NCBI GenBank assembly: GCA_028826165.1
Contig: JAPDFW010000111.1
Coordinates: 62,001 to 126,000, forward strand
DNA: 64,000 bases
Direction: 5' to 3'
Source of the DNA: Anaeramoeba ignava
Taxonomy: Eukaryota > Metamonada > Anaeramoebidae
Shown: piece by piece, positions 63,791 through 64,000 of the stretch
Layout: every line of letters begins with the position of its first letter
How positions within the stretch are numbered: the first letter of the stretch is position 1
Made by a program: the position numbers and the translations under genes
The notes under the pieces: generated by a model
The model's database searches: none
Told to the model about the DNA's origin: nothing
Seen by the model: the letters and a program-made list of their open reading frames with translations, nothing else

Positions 63791-64000
63791 TATAATTTAA
63801 TTTTTAAAAAAAAATTATAAAAATAAAAATGGAAAAAGTTGTTTTGAAAATTTATTTTTTTTTGTTGATTTCAAAAAAAGAGAAAAATTTTTTTTAAGTT
63901 TTCCAATTCTTCTTTTTCTTCTTTTTTAATTTGAATTTAATTTTGATTTGATTTTAATTTTGATTTGATTTTAATTTTGATTTAATTTTGATTTAATATT

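Overview
This is a very AT-rich (mostly A/T homopolymer and short-repeat) nuclear segment of a eukaryote. The genes have GT-AG introns, standard stop codons, long Gln/Asn/Lys/Glu tracts and typical eukaryotic products: fimbrin, V-ATPase subunit A, dynactin p150, condensin, myotubularin, XRN1, golgin, Rab2. The style (BTB/TLDc and ankyrin-BTB proteins, QN tracts, a Tim17-family organelle protein) suggests a free-living amoeboid protist. Anaeramoeba is my best guess and a dictyostelid-like amoebozoan the alternative; this rests on style, not on a search. I saw no rRNA, tRNA or CRISPR. Genes are packed tightly (two divergent pairs start about 90-110 bp apart), while introns are inflated by simple satellites.

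Layout. 0-3.5 kb: end of a fimbrin gene, a Tim17/22/23-family gene and an eIF4B-like gene, all +. 3.7-9.9 kb: V-ATPase catalytic subunit A (+), with two inteins. 10.2-14.4 kb: dynactin p150Glued (+). 14.6-18.1 kb: condensin D2-like HEAT protein (+), bracketed by a perfect 62-bp direct repeat. 18.2-27.4 kb: ankyrin-BTB gene (-). 27.5-31.0 kb: SANT-domain gene (-), divergent from a QN-rich gene at 31.1 kb (+). 32.6-35.2 kb: unknown gene with a 1.5-kb satellite intron (+). 35.3-40.4 kb: myotubularin-like gene (+) with a third intein. 40.9-47.4 kb: XRN1 (-). 47.5-49.9 kb: ERI1/2-like DEDDh exonuclease (-). 50.0-52.9 kb: QN-tract gene (+). 53.0-54.9 kb: GRIP golgin (+). 56.3-60.3 kb: BTB-BACK-TLDc gene (+). 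60.5-61.4 kb: UVRAG/ATG14-like (-). 61.5-63.8 kb: Rab2 (-).

Three things stand out. (1) The ankyrin-BTB gene is split so that nearly every repeat is one ~96-nt exon starting and ending in phase 0. The introns between repeats contain candidate 3-nt microexons (AG|NNN|GT). I count 49 (47 of 3 nt, 2 of 6 nt), usually two per repeat. They supply the two turn residues missing between the exons, and none is a stop codon. (2) The last intron of the TLDc gene is a tandem array of about eleven ~165-184-bp units. Each looks like a complete intron (GTAAAT...TAG), separated by a different trinucleotide each time. (3) There are three inteins in two endomembrane genes. One sits in the phosphatase P-loop of a myotubularin whose catalytic Cys is Ser, and all six LAGLIDADG motifs of the three inteins have lost their acidic catalytic residue.

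Caution: many genes carry single-base frame breaks in homopolymers or short repeats, and part of the V-ATPase gene (including Walker A) is eroded into repeat. This looks at least partly like long-read consensus error, so broken frames should not be read as pseudogenes without checking. Functionally the set is housekeeping: endolysosomal acidification and PI3P/Rab traffic (V-ATPase A, myotubularin, UVRAG/ATG14-like, Rab2, GRIP golgin, dynactin), RNA decay (XRN1, ERI1-like), chromosome structure (condensin), translation (eIF4B-like) and actin bundling (fimbrin).
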